Below are positions 19,001 through 27,132 of a stretch of DNA of 64,000 nt, piece after piece. The position numbers and the translations under genes were made by a program. The notes beneath the pieces are model-generated. The model did no database searches. It worked only from the letters and a program-made list of their open reading frames with translations, and had not been told where the DNA came from. The stretch covers positions 248,001 through 312,000 of the forward strand of contig SVIG01000001.1 of assembly GCA_015071005.1 (NCBI GenBank), written 5' to 3'. The DNA is from Clostridiales bacterium. GTDB taxonomy: Bacteria; Bacillota; Clostridia; Christensenellales; Borkfalkiaceae. Position 1 is the stretch's first letter; each line of letters opens with the position of its first letter.

Positions 19001-19697
19001 AGAAATACCAATAGCCGTTATTTTCTTTTGTGGCTTCTATCGTAATCTTATCATCGTAAAGATACGAAAAGGTACTTTCGCTCCCCCTTCTAAATCGAAT
19101 ACAATTAAAGTTTACGTCGCTCGCGGAGTAGGTAATATCTCTATTCGTGTAATAACTCCCCGAACCCGTTGCAGCAGAAAGCGAATAGCTCGGATCCGTC
19201 ACGTCTACCTCGAAAGAGTATTCGTACACACACTCTTTTACGGCAATCCCCGATCCTTTGCAAAAGCAAGCATACTTCAACGTATAATCCCCGCTTCCCA
19301 ATGCGCCGAAGTTGGTCGTGAAATCATTACTTCCCGATACCTCAACCTTTTCATACACTTTCCCGTCTTTGTACAACTCAAAGCTTACGTGTCCCGCAAC
19401 GTTTATCGCATCCACAGTAAAATAATATTGCGACCAATTTGAAATATGACCATTATATGCCGTTTCCGAACCATTGCTTCTGGACGATTTCATATAGACG
19501 TCGAAATGTTCGGGTGAACCTGCCATCCTCGTCCCATCCATCGTCGTAACGCCATAGGTCAAACAATAGGGCGAAGTCGCCACCGTATCCGCTGATGCCG
19601 TCTTCGTTTTAGCGTTCAACCCGTACATGCCTGCCCCTAATGCCATTAACGACAAGGCAAATCCAGCAGTGCCAAGGATCAATTTTTTCTTTTTCAT
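16065..19697 (-). CDS. Giant cell-surface Ig-repeat protein, membrane anchored
   Basis: 1,210 residues. Signal peptide at the N-terminus (MKKKKLILGTAGFALSLM, cleavage near ASADT). The bulk is about ten repeats of 80-95 residues with the recurring patterns DTxAPTGxV and AxDxxGNxS, typical of bacterial Ig-like adhesin modules. Near the C-terminus come a hydrophobic helix (about residues 1183-1203) and KKRGVL, which hold it in the membrane; there is no LPXTG motif. Likely an adhesin or glycan-binding stalk. Its base composition is richer in GC than the operon at 1-13 kb. AAGGAG lies 13 bases before the ATG. It is a single-gene unit between two structured regions. Confidence 0.85.
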   Translation of the reverse strand: MKKKKLILGTAGFALSLMALGAGMYGLNAKTKTASADTVATSPYCLTYGVTTMDGTRMAGSPEHFDVYMKSSRSNGSETAYNGHISNWSQYYFTVDAINVAGHVSFELYKDGKVYEKVEVSGSNDFTTNFGALGSGDYTLKYACFCKGSGIAVKECVYEYSFEVDVTDPSYSLSAATGSGSYYTNRDITYSASDVNFNCIRFRRGSESTFSYLYDDKITIEATKENNGYWYFYALDTVGNQSTIVNRYIDTIAPVGTVTNQDEDTVENGGATRAAFIYSATDEGSISHMEYKNPGSNVWEKYPTNTAIMKPEGQYVFRAIDCAGNVSDEYRVYYDWTAPIGCVFDAGSARGSGSITNKSYVKYVASDTGSGIANVYVQKPGSSAFTAYTNGAELTAEGTYRFKAYDAAGNVTATTHEITLDTSAPTGYVYADDVYPTSELYTSAAGICFEALDSVSEEVVCYVKKPGDADFEEYTAMTRLNEEGEYQFFAVDEVGNRSSIYSIVVLREAPTVQLYIDGQPADNDIGYTNGKNISFVFDKGTGYIIANGGSIERYVSGTTYTKEGRYAMAVEYMDWQVSCTVVIDRTPQKLTLTNVSGEYAWDSVDVSWADTDANVEAPIDTITVNGRLYNGGTLYVLNGCVYEIVCTDKAGNVWSKNFTAVKTDIPTITLQKVYWEVKDGWSDYVYSFSEYANAMIYATTAENRFIECKTWSAATWDQGIAMDTIDSENAKNGTYYIYKSEEDPNKRVAYFTEERLHAIVQKYAEQTIRAWYYWEKEPKACLDGELNAYPNENKVVAPEVALYEGYIYTLDGVPYTDLTITTPGAHTLLIEDGYGNSAEYEIYVLRSAPTINYALGDNTPTKAEYDRTYYFNGKVTVSIPFEGDDFAMFIVYDEQGDEIGYFDIANACTITKSGVYSAMAVNHYGETEEFKFVVSMNAPTIKANENAEKKRLEISVTDSVDKQSYITYVGISKSVDGGATWKTLTRDDYGKAITADNLSYNFCTSGIYKVVVMDEFRTGIDAVIYTVEYAQAKPVGTLVGVKNNGKTNGTVVFTWTDEAIVTLTKNGIAVDYVSGQELTEDGEYVLTFANYDGDEQVYVFTIDKTAPTILLNGVENGGSTKGSVSITDLSERATVVVSKDGKAIEYNLGDELKGAGRYAITVTDESGNVSNYSFEIVKGASAWAVVGIVAACVAVLGGVVVLILKKRGVL

Positions 19698-19732
19698 GTT
19701 TTATTTTCTTCTCCTTTTTTCTTATATTTTCC

Positions 19733-19772
19733 ATAAAAACACCGCCTATCTTTTATAAGACAAGCGGTGTTT
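19733..19772 (-). terminator. Terminator at the end of the ICE operon
   Basis: Arms AAACACCGC (19737-19745) and GCGGTGTTT (19764-19772) with additional inner pairing; on the minus strand the stem is followed by a T-rich tract. It overlaps the stop codon of the HTH gene. Confidence 0.82.
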
Positions 19773-20034
19773 AACCTTTCTTTATCGTATAGGCCAAACT
19801 GCTTTTCCCGCCGTTTTTCCTATACCTTTGCTTTGTTTTTAAAAGCCCTTCTTTTTCCAAATCCTTTATCCCGCGCCTGATGGTGGAGACCGACAGTTTA
19901 AGCTCCTCTACCATCGTTTTAATACTCGGCCAACATTCGCCTTTCGCATTCGCTCGATCTTCCAAATACAAATACACGGCAAGCGCCCTATGCGGTAAGT
20001 CGTGATTGTGGTAAAGAAAATCATGCTTTCCCAC
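19771..20034 (-). CDS. Small winged-helix (HTH_36-like) protein
   Basis: 87 residues. It has the pattern HNHDLPHRALAVYLYLEDRA, then WPSIKTMVEELKLSVSTIRR, the core of an HTH_36-type domain found in replication or regulatory proteins of conjugative elements. It probably binds DNA of the element. It starts with GTG at 20034 and overlaps the VirD4 gene by 14 bases, so it is translationally coupled. Last gene of the ICE. Confidence 0.8.
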   Translation of the reverse strand: MGKHDFLYHNHDLPHRALAVYLYLEDRANAKGECWPSIKTMVEELKLSVSTIRRGIKDLEKEGLLKTKQRYRKNGGKSSLAYTIKKG

Positions 20035-21937
20035 CAGTGTCTACCTCGGATAAAGGCATTTGCCGTTTCGTATCAGGGATTCGCACACCCTTGTTTTGCG
20101 AGCGCTGCGGTTCGTGTGTTTTGCTTTCCGTCTGTACCATACCGCCACCGCCTACGCGTGAAGACGTTTCCCCTTCTTCCGTAAACGGCGCAACGTATTT
20201 ATCAATGATTGCATCCTCCAACTCTCTCGCGTCCGCATACTGTACTCTACGGTTTACGTTCTCATCCACGGAGTACGGATTGCTTTCATCAAAGACAATC
20301 CCCCAATCATAAAAGAGTTTTAGTTTTACCTTCATCGGATACGCTCCCGTCTTCATTACGACGAAATGCCCTTTCGGCATGGATTTCAATTCGTCAGGTG
20401 TCATCAGCGGGCGTTCTATCATTTGCAAACTTTCAGACGGTTCATTCTTCCCCCTGCTTACGCTCCCCGACAATACCGTTCTGCTACCGAGCGCCTTTGA
20501 TAACACTTCCGCAGACGTACTATTCGGAGCAAAACCGCCAAAAATCGTCAGTTGCGTATTATCTACGATAATCTCCGCACCTTCCTTGCCATAATTCTTA
20601 TCAAGTTGGCTAAAGCTCTGGATTATCGGGACTATCTGCAATCGTCTTGAACGGGATGCCGAGAATATCATTTCCGCGTCCTGGATCTTGGGCAGCGTAC
20701 CGTATTCGTCGCAGAAGAAAATACACCGATTCTTCAATTTCCCGCCCATCTCATCCGCCACTGCAAGGATTTCTCGATATAGCTGCTGAATGACAAGCGA
20801 AATCATAAAGAAGGTGTTGGGATTTTCTTCGGGCATAATGATAAAGATTGCCGATTTTTCATTGCAGAACTTTTCCGCGTCAATCTCCGTATCAAAGCAC
20901 AAAAGCTGTTCAAGCTCCGAGTCCAAAAAGGCGTTCAATCTCGACAACGCCGTAGACATTACGCTTGCCATACTCTGTTCGGAAGTATTCAGCGCCGAAC
21001 CCGCAAACCACTTTGCTTTATGGTCATTCGGCAACAAATCCATTAGGCGTTGAAACTTGTTCTTGCCCTTTTGTCCCGTCGGGGAAAGCAATTCCTGTAT
21101 CAGTTTGAACACCGATACGATATGCCGTTCTTCAGGTGCGCAAAACTCCGCCACGAGCAATATCGTTGCCGTCAATACGCCTTCCGCCGCGTCGTAAAAG
21201 TATGCGTTCTGCCCGAACGATGCCGCGTCCATCCCCGATAAAATAATCGTCTTGGAAATAATCTTTGCGTACTTCTCCGCCTTTGCTTTATACACAAGCT
21301 TGTGCGGTTCTGCCTTGTACTTGTCCATATACTTATTTACTAAGTGCAGAAGGTTATTCCCGTTCGAACGCGTAGGGTTTCGTAGGTCAATTACCGACAC
21401 GTTATAACCGTAGTCTTTGGCAATATTCCCGTAGTTGCGCATGACGTCGCCTTTCGTGTCCGTCGTAAGAAATGAAATACCGCTTGCACAGGCGTACTCA
21501 ATGCAGGGGTATAGCCAGTACGCTGTTTTACCAACGCCTGCCGCGCCTATCATCAACGCATGCACGTCGCCCGTATCGACCATTGCAACCGTCTTCCCTT
21601 TCCTGCCTTTACAGCCCACCACAATGCCCTGCGGTAAAGGTTCTTCCTCTACAACCGCAGGCTTTTTACTGAATAGATTTCTCTTTTTCAACACGGACAT
21701 GGTAGGCTCTTTCCCGTCTTTTGCCTGCTCCCGCCACTTGTCTGGCGTGAACGGCACGTGACGATACGTCTTCTTAATTTCCGTCTTTGTCGCCCATCTT
21801 GCCGTACCGTGTTGCCCATCCCCAACCGTCTTACTTTTAATGTGATTCAGGTTATAGATATACGAAAGAAGGGGTATCAAACCCAACACCGCCAACATAA
21901 TCGAGCCGACAATAAGCAAAGTTGTCACCCCTGACAT
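20021..21937 (-). CDS. VirD4/TraG-type coupling protein
   Basis: 638 residues. An N-terminal membrane helix (about 5-28) is followed by a Walker A motif GAAGVGKT (131-138), the FLTTDTKGDVMRNYG segment and a Walker B motif with CDEYGTLPKI. This ATPase links the relaxase-DNA complex to the type IV secretion channel. The start at 21937 follows AGGAGGTAGAGCT. It overlaps the Toprim gene by 13 bases, so relaxase, Toprim and coupling genes form one unit. Confidence 0.95.
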   Translation of the reverse strand: MSGVTTLLIVGSIMLAVLGLIPLLSYIYNLNHIKSKTVGDGQHGTARWATKTEIKKTYRHVPFTPDKWREQAKDGKEPTMSVLKKRNLFSKKPAVVEEEPLPQGIVVGCKGRKGKTVAMVDTGDVHALMIGAAGVGKTAYWLYPCIEYACASGISFLTTDTKGDVMRNYGNIAKDYGYNVSVIDLRNPTRSNGNNLLHLVNKYMDKYKAEPHKLVYKAKAEKYAKIISKTIILSGMDAASFGQNAYFYDAAEGVLTATILLVAEFCAPEERHIVSVFKLIQELLSPTGQKGKNKFQRLMDLLPNDHKAKWFAGSALNTSEQSMASVMSTALSRLNAFLDSELEQLLCFDTEIDAEKFCNEKSAIFIIMPEENPNTFFMISLVIQQLYREILAVADEMGGKLKNRCIFFCDEYGTLPKIQDAEMIFSASRSRRLQIVPIIQSFSQLDKNYGKEGAEIIVDNTQLTIFGGFAPNSTSAEVLSKALGSRTVLSGSVSRGKNEPSESLQMIERPLMTPDELKSMPKGHFVVMKTGAYPMKVKLKLFYDWGIVFDESNPYSVDENVNRRVQYADARELEDAIIDKYVAPFTEEGETSSRVGGGGMVQTESKTHEPQRSQNKGVRIPDTKRQMPLSEVDTGGKA

Positions 21938-22851
21938 AGCTCTACCTCCTCATCTTGTTCTTCCGCAGGTTCCTCATTCTCTACACCGACCAAGTCTTCA
22001 TTCCAATCCTTATGCGTCGGGACAAGGATTTTACAAGCAACACCTTTCTCAAAGAGCTTATCCGCAATGCGCTCATCGAACTTCCTGCCCACTTCGTCGT
22101 TATCCAAACAAAGATAAACCTTCTTAATTTGTGGATTGTCCTTGAGCATTTGGTCAAGCACTTTATCCCCGACCCCGCAGCATGCCGCATAGCTATTATC
22201 TTCCCAGCCGTCTTTGTGCATCGTAATATATGACAGCATATCTATCGGTGCTTCAAATAAATACAGCTTGTCATTTTTGCCCGTCCAATGGAAACTAAAT
22301 TCAGGTTCGCTCCCCGGCGCGTTTCCGCGATAGTTTGCCGAACCCGTGCCGCGCATACTGATATGCCGTACCTTCCCGTCTTTATCCTGTCCAACAAACA
22401 CCGCGTTATGGTAATCCGCTGACTCGTAAATCAAGCCTTGTTTTGAAAATGCCCCGACGACGTCCTTATCCAAACCGCGTTTGGTAAGCAAGTACGCATA
22501 CACTCTGCGCATACTATCGTTCTTTTCTGGCGGTTGTAATACGACTTCTTTCTTCGGCTCTACGGTCCTTGCTTGCTTAATCGCTCCAGCCGTGTCCCCG
22601 ATAAGATATTCCATCGCTTCCTTGAAATTCTTATTATAGAATTCCTGCACAAACTTAATGGCGTTTCCGCCTTTGCCTTCGTAATGGTTGTACCATTGAC
22701 ACCCGCGAATGGTTATCCTATCCGCGCCGTGTTTCCATTCATACTCCGAGCCGACCGCTTTGAGTTCTTCACCCTGCCTGCGCAACATATCCGCAATGTC
22801 CGTTTCCGCTGCGCGCTGTATCTGCTCGTCCGTAAATTTTTTGTAAGCCAT
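21925..22851 (-). CDS. DUF3991/Toprim DNA-processing protein
   Basis: 308 residues. The N-terminal part (about 1-95) looks like the zinc-finger-like primase domain but keeps only some Cys/His residues. A DUF3991-like segment (about 110-190) and a Toprim domain follow, with the acidic Glu200 (LFEAPIDML) and Asp250-Asn-Asp252 (CLDND). Proteins of this kind are found with MOB relaxases and probably act in primase-like processing of transferred DNA. The C-terminus is a short acidic tail. Confidence 0.87.
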   Translation of the reverse strand: MAYKKFTDEQIQRAAETDIADMLRRQGEELKAVGSEYEWKHGADRITIRGCQWYNHYEGKGGNAIKFVQEFYNKNFKEAMEYLIGDTAGAIKQARTVEPKKEVVLQPPEKNDSMRRVYAYLLTKRGLDKDVVGAFSKQGLIYESADYHNAVFVGQDKDGKVRHISMRGTGSANYRGNAPGSEPEFSFHWTGKNDKLYLFEAPIDMLSYITMHKDGWEDNSYAACCGVGDKVLDQMLKDNPQIKKVYLCLDNDEVGRKFDERIADKLFEKGVACKILVPTHKDWNEDLVGVENEEPAEEQDEEVELCQG

Positions 22852-22864
22852 TTCTTCCTCCTAT

Positions 22865-24163
22865 TTATTGTTTTAAACCTTGCGCCTTTTTCTTCTCATT
22901 AATCTGTCGGCGCAGTTTACTATCCACACCGCTATGCTTGCGGCTGTAATAATCATCCAAGCGGTCTTGTATCGTCCTGCCCAAGTGATGAAACAATTTC
23001 ATCAGCACAGACGCAGTCGAGGGCGGAGTATAATTACTGCTCCTTCCCTGCGACGGGTACATATATTTGAACGTTTCCCGTACCACCGCGTTGCGCACGC
23101 TTTTGAACTCCTCATTCTCCGACAGCGGAACTCGCTTGGCGGGTTCGTCTTGGTACAGCCCAACAATTTTATCCTTCTCGTTATACCAAAGCTCATATAA
23201 CTCCGCCAGCCGTTTGTCTTGCATAAGTTCATCCACCAAACCGTTGACAAGGTTCTTTGCCTCCGGCGGTAGATATCCGTATACACGCTTTCCTTTGTAG
23301 CCCTTTAGCCGTTCGGCAAGCGCTTGAAACATCGCCTCCGCCGTTTGGTTTTCATACCCGCCGTTTTGAATTCGCAGAGCTAACCACTCTGCTTTTTTCT
23401 TGGCTTCTTCTCGCAGTTCATCACGGACACGGGTCTGTTCATTAAAGACATGGTATAGGTCTTGCTGGAAAATCGTGTTCGCAAAACTTGATTTTAATCT
23501 CTCCAAGCCCTTGCGCGTCATATACGGTTCTTTACCCTTTGAGTAAGCAACCATATGCACGTGCGGATGGTCACCTTCGTTATGAAATGCAGCGTACCAC
23601 ACCAAGTCTTCATTCGGGAGTTTCATCTCCTTTGCAAGCGTTGCCGTCTTCTCGCGGAGCAATTCCTTCCATGCATTCGCATTGTCATAGCTAAGCCTCG
23701 CGGCGTCTTCTCTGCGCAAAGAAAATATCATCGTCCATACCGAGCCGTCATGCTTGGAGACTTCGTCTGCCACCGCAGCAAGGTTGATCGGTTCGTCCGT
23801 AGCAGAAAACAAGCCGTGTTCCCCGTCCTTCTCTACACGCGGACGCATTGCGATATACTTCACGTAGTTTTCTCTCTGCCCGATTCGGTCCGCGTTCTCA
23901 TCAATCGCCCTGTTGATAAACTGCGACGCCGTATATCGATTCTTGTTTTGCTCGTAATCTTTATACTCCGCGCTCTCTTTCACGTCGGGGAAGTCTTTTA
24001 TGATTTCTGCAATCAGTTTTTCCTGCCCCTTCGTTACGTTCTTCTTGCGCCACGATTCATCGCACTTTTCCACGCCGTCCCGCGTTGCAATATAAGTCAC
24101 CAAGTTTTTGCTATGCGACTTCCCAGATTTTAGATACCGCCATTTCAAAATAAACCGTGCCAT
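22865..24163 (-). CDS. MobP-type relaxase
   Basis: About 432 residues. The metal-binding histidine motif NEGDHPHVHMVAYS lies near residues 195-208, and the N-terminus (MARFILKWRYLKSG...TYIATRDG) matches the MobP3 group of Firmicutes elements. It nicks oriT and leads the strand into the recipient. The ATG at 24163 overlaps the stop of the upstream accessory gene (TGATG), so it is translationally coupled; a TTG one codon earlier is also possible. The candidate oriT is about 450 bases upstream. Confidence 0.92.
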   Translation of the reverse strand: MARFILKWRYLKSGKSHSKNLVTYIATRDGVEKCDESWRKKNVTKGQEKLIAEIIKDFPDVKESAEYKDYEQNKNRYTASQFINRAIDENADRIGQRENYVKYIAMRPRVEKDGEHGLFSATDEPINLAAVADEVSKHDGSVWTMIFSLRREDAARLSYDNANAWKELLREKTATLAKEMKLPNEDLVWYAAFHNEGDHPHVHMVAYSKGKEPYMTRKGLERLKSSFANTIFQQDLYHVFNEQTRVRDELREEAKKKAEWLALRIQNGGYENQTAEAMFQALAERLKGYKGKRVYGYLPPEAKNLVNGLVDELMQDKRLAELYELWYNEKDKIVGLYQDEPAKRVPLSENEEFKSVRNAVVRETFKYMYPSQGRSSNYTPPSTASVLMKLFHHLGRTIQDRLDDYYSRKHSGVDSKLRRQINEKKKAQGLKQ

Positions 24164-24576
24164 CAATCATCTCCGTACTGATACTTCACCGCGTCCTTAA
24201 AAGAAATTGCACCGTTGGTTTTTTTGCAATCCTGCACACACTTTCCACGCAAAGCATCAAGTGCCTCTTCATCCACGTCGTTCGTGCCTGCAACGATATG
24301 CATCAGCAAGGATACTTCTACCGCCATCTTAAACAACATCCGCGCCATTCGATTTTCCATAGAACCAAGTGTACCTTGCATTGTCGTCAGGATAACTTCT
24401 GGCAGGTATTGTCTATAATCCCCCGCCGTCAAATACCCACAGTAAAAATCGATTGCACGTTCAATAAATTCGGACATGGACGCACACCCGTCCTCTTTAT
24501 AATGCCGTTCTACCTTCTCTCGCGTTTCATCTTTTATCCAAAGCCCGAACCTGCTTTTTTCGTCCTGAAGCGCCAT
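24163..24576 (-). CDS. Relaxosome accessory protein (MobC-like)
   Basis: 137 residues. The N-terminus (RFGLWIKDETREKVERHY...SMSEFIERAIDFY) reads like a ribbon-helix-helix DNA-binding domain, with a helical C-terminal half. Such proteins bind oriT and help the relaxase. I start it at 24576, where AAGGAGGTAAAT precedes the ATG; an extension to 24630 lacks a ribosome site. It is the first gene after the candidate oriT. Confidence 0.78.
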   Translation of the reverse strand: MALQDEKSRFGLWIKDETREKVERHYKEDGCASMSEFIERAIDFYCGYLTAGDYRQYLPEVILTTMQGTLGSMENRMARMLFKMAVEVSLLMHIVAGTNDVDEEALDALRGKCVQDCKKTNGAISFKDAVKYQYGDD

Positions 24577-24599
24577 ATTTACCTCCTTTTTCTTCATTT

Positions 24600-24775
24600 T
24601 TGCGCCACAGCACCGCGATTTTTCCGCCAAACACCGCGCATTCAGCGATTCACAGCACCATGCCTATATTTTTTGCCCTTTTACAGCACCGCGGTTCAAA
24701 ATCGCTCAATCCCGCTAACTGTCGGCGTTGCCGGCAGACGTGAACCGCGAAAACGGGGCTTACAGCACCGTCGCT
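24600..24775. repeat. Candidate oriT: four ACAGCACC repeats and nested inverted repeats
   Basis: ACAGCACC occurs at 24607-24614, 24652-24659, 24683-24690 and 24762-24769, all in the same direction. Between the last two copies are inverted arms CGCGGTTCA (24690-24698) and TGAACCGCG (24741-24749), enclosing a hairpin CTGTCGGC/GCCGGCAG (24719-24737). The region is non-coding, lies directly upstream of the accessory and relaxase genes, and is insulated by a terminator. This fits a transfer origin; the nick site cannot be named. Confidence 0.65.
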
Positions 24776-24785
24776 TATTCCTGCA

Positions 24786-24819
24786 ATAAAAAAATCGGAA
24801 GCCCCAGCCACCGATTTTC
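24786..24819 (-). terminator. Terminator before the mob operon
   Basis: Arms AAAATCGG (24791-24798) and CCGATTTT (24811-24818), followed on the minus strand by seven T. It closes the unit ending at 24848. Confidence 0.82.
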
Positions 24820-24847
24820 AGTTCTTCTGCCGTCCAAACGCTCGATT

Positions 24848-25258
24848 TTAAGGCGGGCGTTCGAACGGTTTTTTCTCGTCCGTGACCACCACACCGTCCA
24901 GCCGTTCAAAACAGCATTCCGTGTACGAGAGTCCGTTTGCCAACACCACTCTATCCAGCTCCGCCAGCATCTCCGATTCCTTTAACCGCACGCTGCGGTT
25001 GGAGATATCATAACAAATCCACTCCCGCGCGTCGGGCGAGTCCTTCACAAAAATATCATAGCCGACTTCTACCTTGTCCCCGTCCTTGAACGCTACCGCT
25101 TCCATTTTTACACAGCCGACGATGAGCTCCGCCAGCACCATGTCGGTGAAATCTTCAGGCGATCGTCTTTGCAAGCGGAACAGCTCTTGCCCGCTTACCC
25201 ATCTCTTAAACGAATATCTATCCCCTAGGCGTTTGCGTAATTCTTTGGCGCGGTTCAT
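24848..25258 (-). CDS. Uncharacterised ICE protein
   Basis: 136 residues with no recognised domain. It is a mixed alpha/beta sequence with a basic start (MNRAKELRKRLGDRYSFKRW) and a Val/Glu-rich middle (KVEVGYDIFV). No signal or membrane segment. It lies 15 bases after the GGCT-like gene and ends just before a terminator, so it is the last gene of the transfer/cargo unit. The ribosome site is weak. Confidence 0.65.
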   Translation of the reverse strand: MNRAKELRKRLGDRYSFKRWVSGQELFRLQRRSPEDFTDMVLAELIVGCVKMEAVAFKDGDKVEVGYDIFVKDSPDAREWICYDISNRSVRLKESEMLAELDRVVLANGLSYTECCFERLDGVVVTDEKKPFERPP

Positions 25259-25273
25259 ATCGCCACCGCCAAA

Positions 25274-25867
25274 TCATAATTGCATCCCGCCCGAATAGTC
25301 CATGTCTTCGTCATCGTCCAAGTCCTCCTCGTCCATTTCTTCCTCGTCCAGCTCTTCCTCATCATCGTTCATAGGAACACGAAGTTGCCAGCCTCGCTCT
25401 TGCGATAATATTGCGCCTTCGTAATACTTCCCCGCACTCTTTTGCACAGCTTCGTTAAGGACATGGGTGTCTAATCCGCAATCCTGATAGCCCTGGTGGA
25501 CAACTTTATAGTAATGCGTAGACGGCATCCCGAACTTCATTTTGGGGTTCATAATATACACCATCCCGTCTACCTGGCTGCCGTCTTGCATTTGAACAGA
25601 AACGTTCTCCTTAAAGTAGTGCGACGGGTATCCTTCGTATCGATCCAGGCTGCGTTCGTCGCTCGGCCCGATTTCCCAAACACCAACAGGCACACTCGCG
25701 CCTTCCTTCGGTGAAATCGTTGCGTATGCACTCGTGGGGAAACCCTTAAACTCCAATTCATAACCGTTGATGACACCCGTCCCTAACAGTTTCGCTCTCG
25801 GACAGCGGTATTGCATCTGTGCAATATTTAGGTTACTGCCGTATGCAATATACAATCTTTTTTTCAT
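25274..25867 (-). CDS. GGCT/AIG2-like cyclotransferase
   Basis: 197 residues. It shows the family's YGSNL motif at residues 9-13, a VPVGVWEI strand and the DRYEGYPSHY segment with the probable catalytic Glu. Gamma-glutamylcyclotransferase-like enzymes release 5-oxoproline or open gamma-glutamyl-amine bonds. The C-terminus is a very acidic tail. It lies 12 bases downstream of an amidoligase gene, a pairing known from mobile elements, where the two may form and break amide bonds on a peptide or protein. Confidence 0.85.
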   Translation of the reverse strand: MKKRLYIAYGSNLNIAQMQYRCPRAKLLGTGVINGYELEFKGFPTSAYATISPKEGASVPVGVWEIGPSDERSLDRYEGYPSHYFKENVSVQMQDGSQVDGMVYIMNPKMKFGMPSTHYYKVVHQGYQDCGLDTHVLNEAVQKSAGKYYEGAILSQERGWQLRVPMNDDEEELDEEEMDEEDLDDDEDMDYSGGMQL

Positions 25868-25879
25868 GTTTCTTTCTCC

Positions 25880-26896
25880 TTACATCGTCATTTCCAGCGC
25901 AGGCGTTTCCTCCTGCGTTTCTTCTGGAACAGTTTCCTGTTCCGCTTGCGGAGCGTTCTCCGCTTCTTCCATCAATCGACGGCGCTCGGCAATCCGTTCT
26001 CTCTGCGCTTCCGCTTGCGCGGGATCCTTCCAAGCAATGTTCCCTTCCAGCTTTTTAAGCAAATGCCCACGCGCCGTTTTGAACTCGTCGCCTATCAGCC
26101 CAAGCCGTAACAGCCAAGTGCGGAAGGTGTACTTCTCATTCGCACTCTGCGTCTTTGCACGCGATGCACTCTTCTGTGTAAGCGCCTGATTGTTGATCGC
26201 CAAGCACAGCTGGATGTACGACTTCACCTCGCCTGCGTGCAGCGTGGAGTTGAACAACCGAAACTCAACCGTCCCCTTTGTAAAAACGCTATGCAGATTG
26301 AGCGCGCGGTATCTTGAGTTATTGTAGTGCGCGTGGCGGTTATACCCGTACCCCTCGTACCATATATCTTCCAAGTCCCGCATTTCTTTCGGCTTCTTCT
26401 TATTTAGCTTTTCCAAGAAGTTCATATCCACTTTCTTACAGTAGCGTTCCCGTTCCACTTCCACGTCCAACGCCTTATATAAAAGGTCTTCCTTCGACGC
26501 CATAATATTCACAAGATTTCTCAGTGTCCTTACGTCGTGCTGGCTTGCATCCACGTGTACGTGGATACCGCAACTATCATTTACCTTTGCGCCTGCCGTG
26601 CGGAGCTTACGCACAATTTCTTGGATTGTCGTGATGTCGTCGTACTTACATATCGGCGTTACCATCTCCACCGAGTATTCGTGCCTGTCCGTATATCCGC
26701 GGCTGTTGCGACGATCAATCGACTGGTCGCGAACAAGATTCCATTGCCTTCCGTCTTCACCGCGAACAGTATAGGTGTCATAGCCTCCGCCTACGTGCGT
26801 CGCCGTCGTGTGAAAATGACCGGCTATCACTTTCGCTGCCGTTGCGCGTGTGATGCCGGTCATCTCTATCTCTACCCCGAAGCGTTGGTTTTTCAC
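25880..26896 (-). CDS. Amidoligase (ATP-grasp/GCS-like COOH-NH2 ligase)
   Basis: 338 residues. It begins with the family hallmark RFGVEIEMTG and continues with a His-rich segment (SCGIHVHVDASQHD) and FRLFNSTLHAGEVKSYI; these supply metal and ATP ligands in Amidoligase_2 proteins. It should join an amine to a carboxylate using ATP; the target is unknown. The GTG start at 26896 overlaps the stop of the DUF6103-like gene by four bases. The C-terminal 70 residues are charged and Glu-rich. Confidence 0.88.
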   Translation of the reverse strand: MKNQRFGVEIEMTGITRATAAKVIAGHFHTTATHVGGGYDTYTVRGEDGRQWNLVRDQSIDRRNSRGYTDRHEYSVEMVTPICKYDDITTIQEIVRKLRTAGAKVNDSCGIHVHVDASQHDVRTLRNLVNIMASKEDLLYKALDVEVERERYCKKVDMNFLEKLNKKKPKEMRDLEDIWYEGYGYNRHAHYNNSRYRALNLHSVFTKGTVEFRLFNSTLHAGEVKSYIQLCLAINNQALTQKSASRAKTQSANEKYTFRTWLLRLGLIGDEFKTARGHLLKKLEGNIAWKDPAQAEAQRERIAERRRLMEEAENAPQAEQETVPEETQEETPALEMTM

Positions 26897-27123
26897 GGCG
26901 AACCACCGCCGTCACCGACACCAGAAGAAGGTTTCTTCTTTTTCTCTGCCGTACCCAATCGCATAGAGAGAAACTCTCTCACGCCCACAGGAACAGTTTT
27001 TACGTACAAGCCTTCAAGCAACTTTTCAAGCTCGCCTTCTACCGTTTGGTTCTTTTGCTCCAAATACATTTTCAGCGCCGTTAACTTCTCGTCCTCATAC
27101 GATACCGTAATCGTTTTCTTCAT
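26893..27123 (-). CDS. DUF6103-like ICE protein
   Basis: 76 residues. MKKTITVSYEDEKLTALKMY, then a coiled LEKLLEGLY and PVGVREFLSMRLG, as in the small DUF6103 proteins that accompany amidoligase genes in clostridial ICEs. A basic, Gly-rich tail follows. The start has AGGAGGCGGAG. It may be the partner or substrate of the ligase encoded four bases later; that is speculation from position. Confidence 0.75.
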   Translation of the reverse strand: MKKTITVSYEDEKLTALKMYLEQKNQTVEGELEKLLEGLYVKTVPVGVREFLSMRLGTAEKKKKPSSGVGDGGGSP

Positions 27124-27132
27124 CTCCGCCTC

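Noticed and set aside
16410-19442. Long plus-strand reading frames (up to 417 codons) across the surface-protein gene
   Set aside because: They are shadows of the minus-strand Ig-repeat gene, lack ribosome sites and encode Arg/His-rich sequence with no domain.
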